NCBI GenBank assembly: GCA_015232865.1
Contig: JADFYU010000009.1
Span: 1 to 64,000, forward strand
DNA from: Magnetococcales bacterium
GTDB taxonomy: Bacteria; Pseudomonadota; Magnetococcia; Magnetococcales; UBA8363
Reading direction: 5' to 3'
DNA: 64,000 nucleotides
Positions within the stretch are counted from its first letter, which is position 1. Each line of letters opens with the position of its first letter. The notes beneath the pieces are model-generated. The model searched no databases and had not been told where the DNA came from. It was given only the letters and a program-made list of their open reading frames with translations. Positions 1 to 9,500 of this stretch are shown piece by piece. A program made the translations under genes and the position numbers.

Positions 1-300
1 CCCTTCACCGATTCTGATTCCTGTCGCCAATAACAGGTAGATGACCGGGGCCAGAACAAGAAAAAAAATTAAACCGGTCATGATCAGTGCCGCTTTGTCC
101 GATCCTATGTTAAAGCGGGGCTGAATGTTGAGGTAGGTCGGGTAGGTGGACGAGGCCAGCAGGATGGCGAGAAAGAGGCCGGGTAGCAACGGAAAGAAAA
201 GCCAGAGCAAACCACCGACCGCCAATGTCAGCAGGGTCAGCATGAACCCCTCCTCAAACGGGGGGGCGCAAGATGGATCGGTTGGAGTCGGCTTGTTCAT
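1..300 (-). CDS. AI-2E/PerM family permease, N-terminal part
   Basis: The reverse strand reads an open frame of 100 codons from an ATG at 300 through the left edge, so the C-terminal part is outside the window. After a short polar N-terminus the translation has two hydrophobic stretches around residues 20-45 and 70-90, joined by a proline/tyrosine-rich segment (STYPTYLNI). This is the layout of the first two membrane segments of AI-2E/PerM-type transporters, which are usually about 350 residues and export or leak small solutes at the inner membrane. The family call rests on one third of the protein and on pattern only; another polytopic membrane protein is possible. Confidence 0.55.
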   Translation of the reverse strand, partial: MNKPTPTDPSCAPPFEEGFMLTLLTLAVGGLLWLFFPLLPGLFLAILLASSTYPTYLNIQPRFNIGSDKAALIMTGLIFFLVLAPVIYLLLATGIRIGEG

Positions 301-378
301 AGTCTCTCCATTCAAACCCAATCAACCCGCCGTGTCAATCCAAGTGATCAGGATGTTAAGCAAATGGAGAATAGAACG

Positions 379-969
379 ATGAAACAGACGAACCTCACCT
401 TATTTCGGTTCATGACGCGCGGCGGTTTTGCCTTGTTGTCTGGTTTGTTGACCATGACACCGACTTTAGACGTCCAAGCGGTCGGCACCTGGTCCTATCC
501 TCAATCCGAGGTGGAACGCAACCAGCGGCAGACCAACTTGGAGGGACAGTTGGCCAAACACGAAAAAAATTATGCCGAACAGTTTGAGCTCTATACATCC
601 GAACAGAAAAAACTGGCCGAACTGGATGGGCGGATCGAAGGGGCAGCCAAGGAGCTGGCCTTTAAACAAAAGCCGCTCAACGAAGCCATCGAAAAATATC
701 GTCAAGCTCAAGCGCTCTCCCTGCTTGATCCCATGATTTCCACTGAGAGCCAGCGTCTGGCTCTGGTCGAAGTCAAACAGGAGACGGCGGCTCTGGTCCT
801 GGAGTATGAAGGAAAGCTTCAAGCCCTGGAGAACCAACGCCCAGCGGCCCAAGCCCGTGTCGATAGCTCCTGGGAGCAGCTTCAGACCATCCTCCGAGAG
901 ATCGACGGCTTGATGAAGCATCGGGACGCGGTTCGTGAGTTGGTTTTTTTGCAAAGCGTTGCCGACTAG
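379..969 (+). CDS. Exported coiled-coil protein of unknown function
   Basis: A protein of 196 residues starts at the ATG at 379, chosen because GGAGA lies about eight bases upstream; an in-frame ATG at 364 has no such site. Residues 1-35 form a probable signal peptide (hydrophobic FALLSGLLTM, then a possible cleavage after VQA). The rest is highly charged and rich in Glu, Gln, Lys and Ala with heptad-like spacing, typical of a long coiled coil, and has no cysteines. It is probably periplasmic. I do not recognise the family. It is divergent from the permease gene and is followed by a strong hairpin at 1068-1093. Confidence 0.7.
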   Translation: MKQTNLTLFRFMTRGGFALLSGLLTMTPTLDVQAVGTWSYPQSEVERNQRQTNLEGQLAKHEKNYAEQFELYTSEQKKLAELDGRIEGAAKELAFKQKPLNEAIEKYRQAQALSLLDPMISTESQRLALVEVKQETAALVLEYEGKLQALENQRPAAQARVDSSWEQLQTILREIDGLMKHRDAVRELVFLQSVAD

Positions 970-1067
970 AGACGGTCACAGTCCGAACTCCCTATCCGAC
1001 CTCTGTTTTCGGGTTGAACGGGTCGGCCTGCCGGGCGGTTTGGCCTGTAAAAAAAAAATTGTAAAGA

Positions 1068-1093
1068 GGCCGGATCTGTTTTATGATCCGGCC
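1068..1093 (+). terminator. Perfect 9-bp hairpin downstream of the coiled-coil gene
   Basis: GGCCGGATC at 1068-1076 pairs perfectly with GATCCGGCC at 1085-1093 around an 8-base loop. The plus-strand tail is only moderately U-rich, while an A10 run upstream (1049-1058) would give a U-run on the opposite strand, so it may act in both directions. It ends six bases before the riboswitch starts and could insulate that leader. Confidence 0.6.
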
Positions 1094-1098
1094 ATATT

Positions 1099-1313
1099 CT
1101 TAAGGGGAGTAGTCGCTTAAACCGATTATCAAAATCTGTTTAAGCCGCGTATCAACATAATTGGTCTTTAAGCCTGGTAAAACCGGGTAAAATAATTCGA
1201 GAGACATTCGGATTTACGGGCCATGGTACGCGGAGATCTGCTGAAACCTGCGCCATCCCTCCTGAACGCGGAGGAATCGCTGCCGGTCATACGGGATTTG
1301 ACGAGACTTTAGG
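1099..1313 (+). promoter_or_regulatory. yybP-ykoY manganese riboswitch aptamer
   Basis: The conserved blocks of this class appear in order: GGGGAGTAG at 1104-1112, TCAACATA at 1152-1159, TGAAACCTG at 1242-1250 and CGAGACTTT at 1302-1310. P1 is formed by 1099-1105 (CTTAAGG) pairing with 1307-1313 (CTTTAGG), allowing G-U pairs. The GAAACC and CGAGAC elements are hallmark positions of the Mn2+-binding yybP-ykoY family. The gene that follows is a GDT1/TMEM165-type cation exporter, one of the best-known targets of this class, which supports both assignments. Confidence 0.9.
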
Positions 1314-1366
1314 TGCAACACCTTGACCAGTGGGGTTGACGGGGTGGTGCGCCTTTTGTTTTGTTA
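1312..1366 (+). terminator. Riboswitch-controlled intrinsic terminator
   Basis: GGTGCAACACC (1312-1322) pairs with GGTGGTGCGCC (1343-1353) at ten of eleven positions and is followed by TTTTGTTTTGTT. The 5' arm begins with the two G residues (1312-1313) that also close P1 of the aptamer, so the two structures are mutually exclusive. The expected logic is that Mn2+ stabilises P1, the terminator cannot form and the exporter is transcribed. Confidence 0.8.
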
Positions 1367-1394
1367 TCAACCCCTATGAAAGGTAGTCGAATCG

Positions 1395-2015
1395 ATGATT
1401 GAGACCCTGATTCCCGCTTCACTGTTCAACATTCCACCCTTTGCCGAATTCGCCTCACTCTCTGCAACCACGTTGGTGGTGATCTTTCTGGCAGAGTTGG
1501 GCGATAAATCTCAACTGGTTTGTATGACCCTGGCTGCCCGCCATCGGCCAACACCGGTATTTCTCGGCACGCTTCTGGCTTTTGTATTTCTGAACATTCT
1601 TGCCGTGGTTTTCGGTTCGGCCCTTTCAACCTGGATTCCCCACCATGTGATGATTTTGATTGTCGCCGGTCTGTTCGGCCTGTTTGGCATTCAAGCGCTG
1701 CGTTCTGTGGAAGAGGAAGAGGAGGAGGATGTTGAGGTCAAGAGTGGGCACAGTATTTTCACCAGCGCGTTTTTGCTGATTTTTGTCGCGGAGTTTGGCG
1801 ATAAAACCCAAATTGCCGTTGCCGGAATGGCCAGCGCAGCCCCCCCTGCGGCTATTTGGGTCGGGGCCACCTTGGCGCTGGCACTCTCCTCGGCCCTTGG
1901 CATCGTAGTCGGGCAACGCTTTCTAAAACGAATACCTGTTGCCCTTCTTCATAAGGTGACCGGTATTTTTTTCTTGGTTCTTGCGGCTCTGGCCTTGACC
2001 CAACTCATGGAGTAG
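1395..2015 (+). CDS. GDT1/TMEM165 (UPF0016) family Mn2+/Ca2+ exporter
   Basis: A 206-residue polytopic membrane protein with the two inverted signature motifs of the family: E-L-G-D-K-S-Q at residues 34-40 and E-F-G-D-K-T-Q at 133-139. Each half has about three hydrophobic segments, separated by a very acidic linker (residues 105-113, mostly Glu). Members move Mn2+ or Ca2+ out of the cytoplasm, and the acidic motifs are the cation-binding sites. The length is normal. The manganese riboswitch and terminator directly upstream argue for a role in Mn2+ efflux. The gene is monocistronic and ends in a 14-bp inverted repeat shared with the convergent FHA gene. Confidence 0.9.
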   Translation: MIETLIPASLFNIPPFAEFASLSATTLVVIFLAELGDKSQLVCMTLAARHRPTPVFLGTLLAFVFLNILAVVFGSALSTWIPHHVMILIVAGLFGLFGIQALRSVEEEEEEDVEVKSGHSIFTSAFLLIFVAEFGDKTQIAVAGMASAAPPAAIWVGATLALALSSALGIVVGQRFLKRIPVALLHKVTGIFFLVLAALALTQLME

Positions 2016-2026
2016 AGCGACCGATT

Positions 2027-2075
2027 CGAGATCCGGCTGTTGTAAGCCTCCACCTGATATGACAGCCGGATCTCG
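2027..2075. terminator. 14-bp perfect inverted repeat between convergent genes
   Basis: CGAGATCCGGCTGT (2027-2040) is exactly complementary to ACAGCCGGATCTCG (2062-2075), with a 21-base loop. It lies between the ends of the exporter and FHA genes and is followed on the plus strand by GATTATTTTCT, so a bidirectional terminator is likely. The arm resembles the core of dispersed elements at 25871-25921 and 59366-59420. Confidence 0.65.
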
Positions 2076-2077
2076 GA

Positions 2078-3220
2078 TTATTTTCTATTCTTCAGCATGT
2101 TGAACAAGGTGCTTGGAAAAACGAAGGTAAACATGTAGCGACCGATTTTTACCTGATCCCCTTCGCTCAAGGCCCGTTCTTCATCTTTGGTCAGCTTCTC
2201 ATCGTTGATCCTGGAGCCGTTGCGAGATCCGCAATCGATAAAAATATAGTGTCCTTCGGCTGGGATGCCGATTCGGGCGTGCTCCCGTGAGATGGAGTTA
2301 TCCTCCATGCAGATGTCGCTGCTCTCCTGACGACCGATCGTCAGATATCCCAAGACTCGACTGGATTCGCTACGGTGCAGAATGGGAAAAATGTTGCGGG
2401 TCAGGTATTTCATGGAGACGACGTTGTGCTGATCCTGGTTTTCGTTCAAAAACAACTTGGTCTCATCTTTTTCATCCTCATCGTCATTGACCAGATAGCC
2501 TTTGAACAGACCCACCCCGACCAAAGCCGGATTTTGTACCAACTGCATAAAAACCGCCTCCCCACGCAAATCGGCCACTTTTTTCAAAGCGACATAGTCG
2601 GCCTTGCCCAGATGGTTGATCAGCTCCATGAAGGTTTTTTGCACGTTCAAACCGATAAGGCGGGCATAAAGCATGCTGGGAGAAAGAAAAACAAACTGAT
2701 AGCGACCGATCTGAATGTGATCGCCGGCGGTAATCTCCTGTTCTTTGTTGGGCGGACAAATTTTATCTTGAATCAGGGTGCTGTTTTTGGAGCCTAGATC
2801 GGTCAAAAAATAGAGACCTCTCTGGTTGACCCGTATGACAAGATGTTCGCGAGAGACGGAATAATCTGAGATAACAATATCGTTATCATCATTTTGACCG
2901 ACGGTAAAATGGTCGTTGTTGCGACTGTTGCGGCGGTTGACCAGGGGAAAAATCACCTGGGACAGATCAAAATCCTGCTGACCCCGATCCCTTTTCAGGT
3001 TGTGGCCGGCCCGAAACAGCATGGTATGGCTACCCTGTTTCGGATCATCCTTGATTTCACCGGTTACCACCTCGACACCAACCAGACAGTGGGCACGCAC
3101 CAACTGGACAAACCGTTGTTCGTTGTTCTCTTCGGCCAGCCCCTTCAAATCGCCATATTCGATGCGACCGGTCGAGGTCAGCAGTCGCTGAATTTGCCCG
3201 GCCTCTTTTTCCGTCCCCAT
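2078..3220 (-). CDS. Double FHA-domain protein
   Basis: A 380-residue soluble protein with two forkhead-associated domains. FHA1 (about residues 103-172) shows the SREH and GSKNST signatures; FHA2 (about 293-360) shows SREHAR and GSRNGS. FHA domains bind phosphothreonine peptides, so the protein is probably an adaptor in Ser/Thr-kinase or secretion-linked signalling. Residues 1-90 and 180-280 share a similar pattern (a run of charged residues, then V/L-V-G-V and an acidic patch), suggesting the whole protein arose by duplication of a roughly 190-residue unit. No kinase gene is adjacent. There is no signal peptide or membrane segment. Confidence 0.85.
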   Translation of the reverse strand: MGTEKEAGQIQRLLTSTGRIEYGDLKGLAEENNEQRFVQLVRAHCLVGVEVVTGEIKDDPKQGSHTMLFRAGHNLKRDRGQQDFDLSQVIFPLVNRRNSRNNDHFTVGQNDDNDIVISDYSVSREHLVIRVNQRGLYFLTDLGSKNSTLIQDKICPPNKEQEITAGDHIQIGRYQFVFLSPSMLYARLIGLNVQKTFMELINHLGKADYVALKKVADLRGEAVFMQLVQNPALVGVGLFKGYLVNDDEDEKDETKLFLNENQDQHNVVSMKYLTRNIFPILHRSESSRVLGYLTIGRQESSDICMEDNSISREHARIGIPAEGHYIFIDCGSRNGSRINDEKLTKDEERALSEGDQVKIGRYMFTFVFPSTLFNMLKNRK

Positions 3221-3478
3221 CAGGTCTTCTCCTTCCCGCCGAATTCAGGATCATCGGTAAACTGCCTTTCAGCATCAAAACTATAACACTTTACACCTTC
3301 CATCAGCTACCGATATCTTCAGACTTGAAATCATGATAAAATCAAGAAGAAAACAGACGATCTCCAGTGCCATGGGTCTGGTTGGGTTGTCTGATCAATC
3401 AAGAGGATGTGCCGATGCCTGCGGTGTGGGCAACGATTCCGTCACGGGCACGTTCCAGGAAAACCGGGAGAGCCGATC

Positions 3479-3778
3479 ATGACCATCGATACCGAAGCGT
3501 TTGACGATTGCCCAGCGGGAAAGGAGGTCGATGGATTCCATGAAAGAATCCTGGCTGGATTGCTCGATGCCTTCTCCGAGTTGAACGATTCCCAGCAAAA
3601 GATTCAAAGCAGGCCGCTGCAAAATCGGACGGCCGACGACCGGGAATTTCTAAACCTATACCAACAGGTTGAGGCGGGATTTGTACAGCTTCGGGATGAA
3701 CAGCTCTCCTACGATCAAAAATATGAGCTGGCCCAGGTCATTCAGGCTCAACTGTTGGATCTTTCGTTGCTGAATTGA
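3479..3778 (+). CDS. Small hypothetical protein, 99 residues
   Basis: The frame is open from 3407, but the ATG at 3479 is preferred because GGGAG lies eight bases upstream (3466-3470). The product is soluble, acidic and Gln-rich, predicted mostly helical, with no cysteine beyond one near the N-terminus and no motif I recognise. It is divergent from the FHA gene and convergent with the DUF2235 gene, and ends 13 bases before a strong hairpin, which favours a real gene. Confidence 0.55.
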   Translation: MTIDTEAFDDCPAGKEVDGFHERILAGLLDAFSELNDSQQKIQSRPLQNRTADDREFLNLYQQVEAGFVQLRDEQLSYDQKYELAQVIQAQLLDLSLLN

Positions 3779-3791
3779 GCGGGGAGGGTCA

Positions 3792-3815
3792 GTCAGCCCA
3801 CCTGGATGGGCTGAC
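3792..3815. terminator. 9-bp perfect hairpin between convergent genes
   Basis: GTCAGCCCA (3792-3800) pairs perfectly with TGGGCTGAC (3807-3815). It separates the ends of the 99-residue gene and the DUF2235 gene. The plus-strand tail is CTTTGG, a weak U-run. Confidence 0.6.
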
Positions 3816-3831
3816 CTTTGGCTGTCATGCC

Positions 3832-5421
3832 TTACCCAACACGGGTCACTTCAACCTGAATAAAACCGAGGTTATTGTCATAACGATCCTCCAGATCGTT
3901 GGCAAAAAAATATAACTCACCCGTCTCATTCTCTATTTTCAACGGCTGCCCCTGGTTTCTGGTCGGTAGAACATAAAACGGCGTTTTATTCCCTTTCTTC
4001 CCAACAACCCCCACCAACTCAAACCAATTGGCATTGGGATGTCGGCGTTCATTTTCCATGAATTTGATCGGTAAGGCCTGATACCAGGGAAAATCTTCAG
4101 AATCCCGATCCCAACCGTCAGCACCGCAGATAATTCCACTGTCGAACCAGTGCTGACTCTCCTTGACCATAAAGGAGTAAGACTCCTGTTCGTTGGTGTA
4201 GATATAGCTGCGATTGTAGAGTTGGTTGGCATAGACCGTCACCAATCGGGAATCTCCCACATTCAATTTTTTGGCCGCTGGCGGCCCTTTTTTCAAATGT
4301 TCTTCCAACCCTTTGGCCACCTCTGGCGGTGCGCCATCCGGTCGCCAGATGCAATGGGTAATCTGATTTTTTATCTGACCGTTCAAGCTGCTTTTGCTGA
4401 GGGAGACCGGTCGATAATCGGGATCGCCATGAATACGCTGTAACACCGTATAATGGAGCAATGGTGGCGGCATGCGCTCTCGCTGTTTCGGGTCATCGGT
4501 ATGGGTTCGCAGATCCCGGTCGGTTAGCGTCCACTCCAAAAACCAGGAGCGGTCCTGTTCATGGCTTTTGCCCAGGGGGTTGGGGTGGATGGCCATATCA
4601 TCATAGGCCAAGCCCAATTTTCGGCAATCCTCCGTTCCACAGTCAAATTGTTCAGGAGAGCGGTAGCGCAGGCCGATTTCTCTTTGGGTTATCTCATCCA
4701 AAATAAACTGCAAGGTGATATCGGCCAGACCGTCATAACGATAGCCTCCGCCAATGTCCGAATGAGCACCGGCAAACCAGATCTCGGTGACTTTCTGCTC
4801 ATGAGACATCAAAGTCGGCATGAAGGCGGTCCGTTTTTCGTCCAATGCCACCATGTGGACCGCCTCTTTGACACAATCCGCTACCTTGCAGTTTTCAAAA
4901 ACAACATCAGAAATCGGTTTGTTATCATCATCCAGGTTCGGAAATCCGATGGAGGCGACCGTATCGAACACGGCCAAAAACCGAATTTCGATCAGGTTGG
5001 CCTTGGGATCTCTTTTTCGCAACAGATCGTTGACCGCCGAAGCAAATCGGCGGGCAATGGCCGCTCCCCGACTAAACCCGAAGAGATAAACCGAATCACC
5101 CGCTTTTAAATCGGACCCAGCCAGATCGTCCGCCGCGCGATTGATGATGGTGGAAACATCCATGTTGGGTAGAGCCAGACCGGCATTGAACCACTGCTGG
5201 AGCTTGTTGCCATAAGTTCCAACGCCCTGATAATAATAACTGGTCTGATCATCAAAAAAGGACTCTCCCGTTCTGTTGACCGAACCACCCAGCAGTATGT
5301 GAAGCTTGAAAATGTTGCTGACACTGCCGTCCTTTAAAGCCAGTTTAATGTTTTTTCTCTGTCTGGCATCCTGCGGATCATTACTGGTTCCGTCGAAGCA
5401 AAGAATAATTTTTTTCCCCAT
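3832..5421 (-). CDS. DUF2235 alpha/beta-hydrolase (Tle1-like phospholipase family)
   Basis: This protein has the DUF2235 pattern: an N-terminal I-I-L-C-F-D-G-T strand, a G-V-G-T-Y-G region, the nucleophile elbow G-F-S-R-G-A (Ser at about residue 117) and a later G-A-H-S-D-I-G-G-G-Y segment that supplies the catalytic Asp. The family includes type VI secretion lipase effectors and uncharacterised cytoplasmic hydrolases. The start at 5421 is preferred over 5433 because GGGGGAAA sits just upstream of it. The C-terminal ~150 residues are less typical. No VgrG, PAAR or immunity-type gene is adjacent, so an effector role is not supported by context. Confidence 0.8.
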   Translation of the reverse strand: MGKKIILCFDGTSNDPQDARQRKNIKLALKDGSVSNIFKLHILLGGSVNRTGESFFDDQTSYYYQGVGTYGNKLQQWFNAGLALPNMDVSTIINRAADDLAGSDLKAGDSVYLFGFSRGAAIARRFASAVNDLLRKRDPKANLIEIRFLAVFDTVASIGFPNLDDDNKPISDVVFENCKVADCVKEAVHMVALDEKRTAFMPTLMSHEQKVTEIWFAGAHSDIGGGYRYDGLADITLQFILDEITQREIGLRYRSPEQFDCGTEDCRKLGLAYDDMAIHPNPLGKSHEQDRSWFLEWTLTDRDLRTHTDDPKQRERMPPPLLHYTVLQRIHGDPDYRPVSLSKSSLNGQIKNQITHCIWRPDGAPPEVAKGLEEHLKKGPPAAKKLNVGDSRLVTVYANQLYNRSYIYTNEQESYSFMVKESQHWFDSGIICGADGWDRDSEDFPWYQALPIKFMENERRHPNANWFELVGVVGKKGNKTPFYVLPTRNQGQPLKIENETGELYFFANDLEDRYDNNLGFIQVEVTRVG

Positions 5422-5996
5422 GATTTCCCCCATTTGTTGGATTGGTATGGACAGTCCAAAATTTGGCGGTCAGAAACACACAACTGACTCAACCTGTTGA
5501 ATAATAATATAAAAAAAAATTTGTACCCGATGCGTGCGGACAACGGATGAATCTGGGATTATTCAACCGTTTGATGATTTTTGGCCCGTGAACCCATTCA
5601 TCCTAAAAACGGCAGTCAGTTTTTCCAAAGGCGTGCGAACAACTGCCAATCCAGATCATGCATCAATAGATGTTTTTGGTTATAACAGATTATGAAAATA
5701 AGATATAGTTTATATACCGCCGATAAATTATTTATTAAAATGATTTATAGAATTTTGTCTGGATAGGCAGGAGGCGCAGATTATGAAGAGGTGGAGAAAA
5801 GGGGGCGTGATAAACCAGCAGATGCAATCTTTCGGAAAAAAAATCAAAACCCTGGGGGGCTGTGCGCCCCCAGCTCCCCCGCTTGGGGCGGGGTGCCTGC
5901 GGCACAAAGGCGAGAACCTTGGGCTTCGCCCAAACCCACCAGAGGGGTGTCACACCCCTGGACCCCCAATTGTGCGGAAACTTCTGCCACCCTGTA
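5422..5996. other. 575-bp intergenic region with a palindrome-rich block
   Basis: No credible gene is present. The first 330 bases are AT-rich and must hold the promoter of the minus-strand hydrolase gene. The rest is a dense set of GC-rich hairpins described in the next entry. Confidence 0.6.
5850..5962. repeat. Cluster of four GC-rich palindromes (REP-like intergenic element)
   Basis: Four hairpins follow one another: CTGGGGG/CCCCCAG (5852-5858 with 5867-5873), GTGCC/GGCAC (5893-5897 with 5901-5905), TTGGGC/GCCCAA (5919-5924 with 5928-5933) and AGGGGTGT/ACACCCCT (5943-5950 with 5952-5959). This style, with G-runs alternating with TTCG-type loops, is typical of dispersed intergenic palindromic elements. 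It lies downstream of the PPC gene and could also terminate it. Confidence 0.6.
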
Positions 5997-6566
5997 CTAA
6001 CTCCAAAGAGGCAGACCGGTGATCGGTTCTGTTTTTCGGTGTAATTGCGGGCCGTCGAAGGCCTGGATGATGGCTTCACAGGCAAAAATGGGGGTGCCGG
6101 GAATCAAATGACCACCAAAGGCACGTCCCGCCTCGTCGGCCAGGGTGACGTGAGCGTGAACAAAGGGCTTTCCATCCTTCAGGGAGATGTTGCCGACCAG
6201 ATTGAGAATCTCCAGATGGCGGTCTATCTCAAAATAACGGTAGCATTTTTCATCCTGATCATAATAACCCAAAGCGGCTTTTTTGACCGCTCCGATCGCC
6301 TCGACACGACCGAGGCTGATGTGCTCATCGATACAAAATTTGTTCAGTGCTTCCAGCAGATCGGCCCCGTGTTCCAGACGACCCATGAAGGTCTGGCGAC
6401 GGGTGACTGGCAACATCTTGGGTTTAATGAGTTTATCAGCGACACTGGCCGCCCCCGCTGGCGTATTGAGTGTCGTTAAATCCCTCTGGTCGATGTTGGG
6501 TTCTTCCGGGGTTGAACCAGAATGATCCAGATCGACAGGTTTCGGGTTGATTGTGGAATTGTTCAT
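5997..6566 (-). CDS. PPC/DUF296 domain protein
   Basis: The protein has 189 residues. From about residue 60 it matches the PPC (DUF296) fold: G-x-D-L-L-E-A-L near the N-terminal helix, an A-I-G-A-V strand, then the conserved H-A-H-V-T-L-A-D and F-G-G-H-L-I-P-G segments near residues 138-158. The fold forms trimers; in plants it accompanies AT-hook DNA binding, while bacterial stand-alone versions have no settled function. The first ~55 residues are low-complexity and probably disordered. The gene follows the large dikinase gene by 27 bases on the same strand, so the two are probably cotranscribed. Confidence 0.8.
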   Translation of the reverse strand: MNNSTINPKPVDLDHSGSTPEEPNIDQRDLTTLNTPAGAASVADKLIKPKMLPVTRRQTFMGRLEHGADLLEALNKFCIDEHISLGRVEAIGAVKKAALGYYDQDEKCYRYFEIDRHLEILNLVGNISLKDGKPFVHAHVTLADEAGRAFGGHLIPGTPIFACEAIIQAFDGPQLHRKTEPITGLPLWS

Positions 6567-6593
6567 TTCTCTGTTTCCTTCCTAATAAAACCT

Positions 6594-9500
6594 CTATTCG
6601 GAGACCAGACTGGTTTCGATGGCGTGCCAGCCTTTATAGAGTACACCCCGGTTGCCATCAATGCTGATACGATCACCACACTGGATGATCTCTTCGTTGA
6701 TTTCACACAAACCGTCATCTTCCCGAATGGTCAGATCCTCACAGCCCACCACACAGGTTTTTTCCAGGCGGGCGGCGACAATCGCCGCATGGGAGGTCTG
6801 ACCTCCACGAGCGGTAAGCAGTCCGTTGGCCAGGGAGATGGCGCGGATATCATCGGGAACCGTATCGTAGCGGATGAGAATGAGCGGAGTCTGCTGATCC
6901 TCTTTTTGCAGGGCTTCCACCTGCTCCAGGTTGAAGACGGCCAGACCACAGAGGGCGCCGCCGCTGACACCGATTCCCTGAACCAATCGAGAGGCCCGCA
7001 GCTCGGCGGTATTGGTAAAACCGTGGAAGATGGATTGGCGGTTTTTCGTCGTCACCATATCCCGGCTTTGGAGGAAAAACAGGTTGTCCTCTTCCGGCCC
7101 GTCAAAGGTAAATTCGATCTCCTGGGGATTCCAATTACAGACATCCACCAGATGAATCGCCCCTTCCAGCAGTTTATTGTAAATATTGGGGTAACACCGT
7201 TCCAAACTGGTTTTTACATCCCGACCGTCGTATTCGCACTGCTCTACCGAGATGGGGTTGGTCGAGACCAGGCCGCCGACGATATCCTCGCCCTGGTTGC
7301 CCGGCGTATAATCTCCCCACAACAACACCCGATCCAATTTTCGATGCGGGTGAGAGGTGAACAGAACCCCGGAACCGGCCTGATTATGAATATTTCCATA
7401 GACCATCCGCTGTAAAACCACCGCCGTTCCCCAATCATCGGAGATATTCATGATGCTGCGATACTCTCTGGCCTTTTTGGATTCCCAAGATTCCACCACC
7501 TGATTGATGGCGGCAATCAGTTGTTGCCAGGGATTGTCGGGAATGGGAAAATTGAGCTTATCGGCCAGCTTTCGATAGTCCATCGCCAACTGCTGCATCT
7601 GCTCGGCGTTCAGATCGCGTTTTTTCTTGATGCCATAGCGACGTTTGGCCTGACGCATCAGCTCTGAAAACAGGCCCCGGTCCGCCTCAAAGGTCATGCA
7701 CCAGGATTGGATAAAGCGGCGATAGTTGTCCCAGGCAAAGTAGGCGTTGCCCGATATTTGTGCCAACCCCTCGACAATTTTCTCATTGAGGCCGACATTG
7801 TGGATGGTCTGCATCATGCCCGGCATGGAGATGAGGGCGCCGCTGCGAACCGAGAGGAGCAGGGGGGTTTCTGACGAACCAAAAACCAATCCGGTCATCT
7901 CTTCGATCTGGGTAACCTGTTTCCGCAAGCGGGCCATGAAATCCCGCGTGGCCGGGGTATATTCCCGAACCACGGGACGGCAGCGAAAAAATTCCGTCGT
8001 CAGCACCGATCCGGCCGGAACCGGCAGACCTTTTTTGACCAGTTCCACCAGGTTGAACCCTTTGTTTCCCAGATGGATGAGATTTTCCACCCGCTTATCC
8101 GGCTGATACAAGGCGCAAAATAGCTTGGCCGGATCATAAGTCATCAACTGGTCCAGACGTGGCAGGGAGAGAACCTCCTGCTGACGAGCCAATATCTGTA
8201 GAATCCGGCCGATAAAACGGTCAAAAGCCTGCAGGCCAAAGGTCTCTGCAATCATGTCCCGCAAAAATGATTCACCAATTCGTTCGACGGTCGAAACATC
8301 ATCTGTATCCTTGAGGGCGGCAAATTTGGGCAGAAGAGCCGATTTGGGCACCATGGGGATGATGATCGAGAGGTTATCCCGATGGTGGGTGGTGTAGTAG
8401 ATGAGGATGATATCCTTCACCCCTTCGGAAAAATTTCTAAAAATATCCAGATATTGATGATAGGAAAAATGGTTCAACTCCAAAAACTGCGCCAACACCT
8501 CTTGCATGTGGTTCAGTTTGCGCGACGTAACCCCGTCGACACGAAGGGCACGGAGGAAAATTTTAATATATTTGTAAACCCGGAAAAATGCGGCTCGGGT
8601 GATGAAATCTTCCGGGATTCTGGAAACCAACCCCTCCAAATCGACGTTGGCCAGATTCTCCAGGCGGAAACTCAGGGAGAGGGCGTCAAACTTGCGCTCC
8701 TGGTAACAGCCGTAGACCGAGGGGATATCCACGGCAATGTGACGTTTTTGATAAATCTCTTCATGAGCCGGAAAAACCTCGTCGCTGAGAATGGTCTGCT
8801 TCAAATGCTCCATGGCGTCCAATAACCCGACCAGCCGATCATAGCCGACGACGCCGCTCTCCTGAATCTTCAGCAACGCATCCATGCCGGGAATGCCATC
8901 CTCAACCGCCTGACGCAGCGGTTGGCGGATGCCTCGGAAACCCAGATTATATTTTAGCTCCAACAGATGGCAGAGTCGAATCATCAGCAATACCCGCCGC
9001 CCCTGCGGTTCTGGCAAATGGCTCAAGGCTTTGATCTTTTCCTCGACTCGACCCAGTGTTTGTTGGATCGGGTCATACTCCAGTTCGATATCATTGAACA
9101 GACTGTCAACAATCTCATGGACCGCATCAAAATAGGGACCGCTGGCGGAAATTTCCTCCATAACCTGATCGGAGATCAGACCTGACAGCACGGTTTTATC
9201 ACCCAATCGCCAATACTCAAGAATACTGAAGGAGAGATCGACAATGCGGTTGGTGCTTTCCACATGGCACTGCTTGCGAAGAAAATGGATCAAACGATCT
9301 TTGCGGCGTGAAATTTCATCCAACTCGGTGGAGACGGTTCGCAACTCCCCTTCGGCACCAATTTCATTGTAATAGACCGGTAGTTGGCGACAAAACTGCT
9401 TGGTCAGATTATAGACCGGCCGAATGCCGCTGTTTAACAGGTTGGAAATCTCTCTTTGAAAAAGATCGGTATCCCGAATCAACGCTCCGGTCAGCTTCAG

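Noticed and set aside
3832..5421. Type VI secretion effector
   Set aside because: The hydrolase family includes such effectors, but no secretion or immunity gene is adjacent.
5783..6044. Overlapping plus-strand frames of 60-79 codons
   Set aside because: They are open only because of the GC-rich palindromes and have Pro/Gly-rich, non-protein-like translations.
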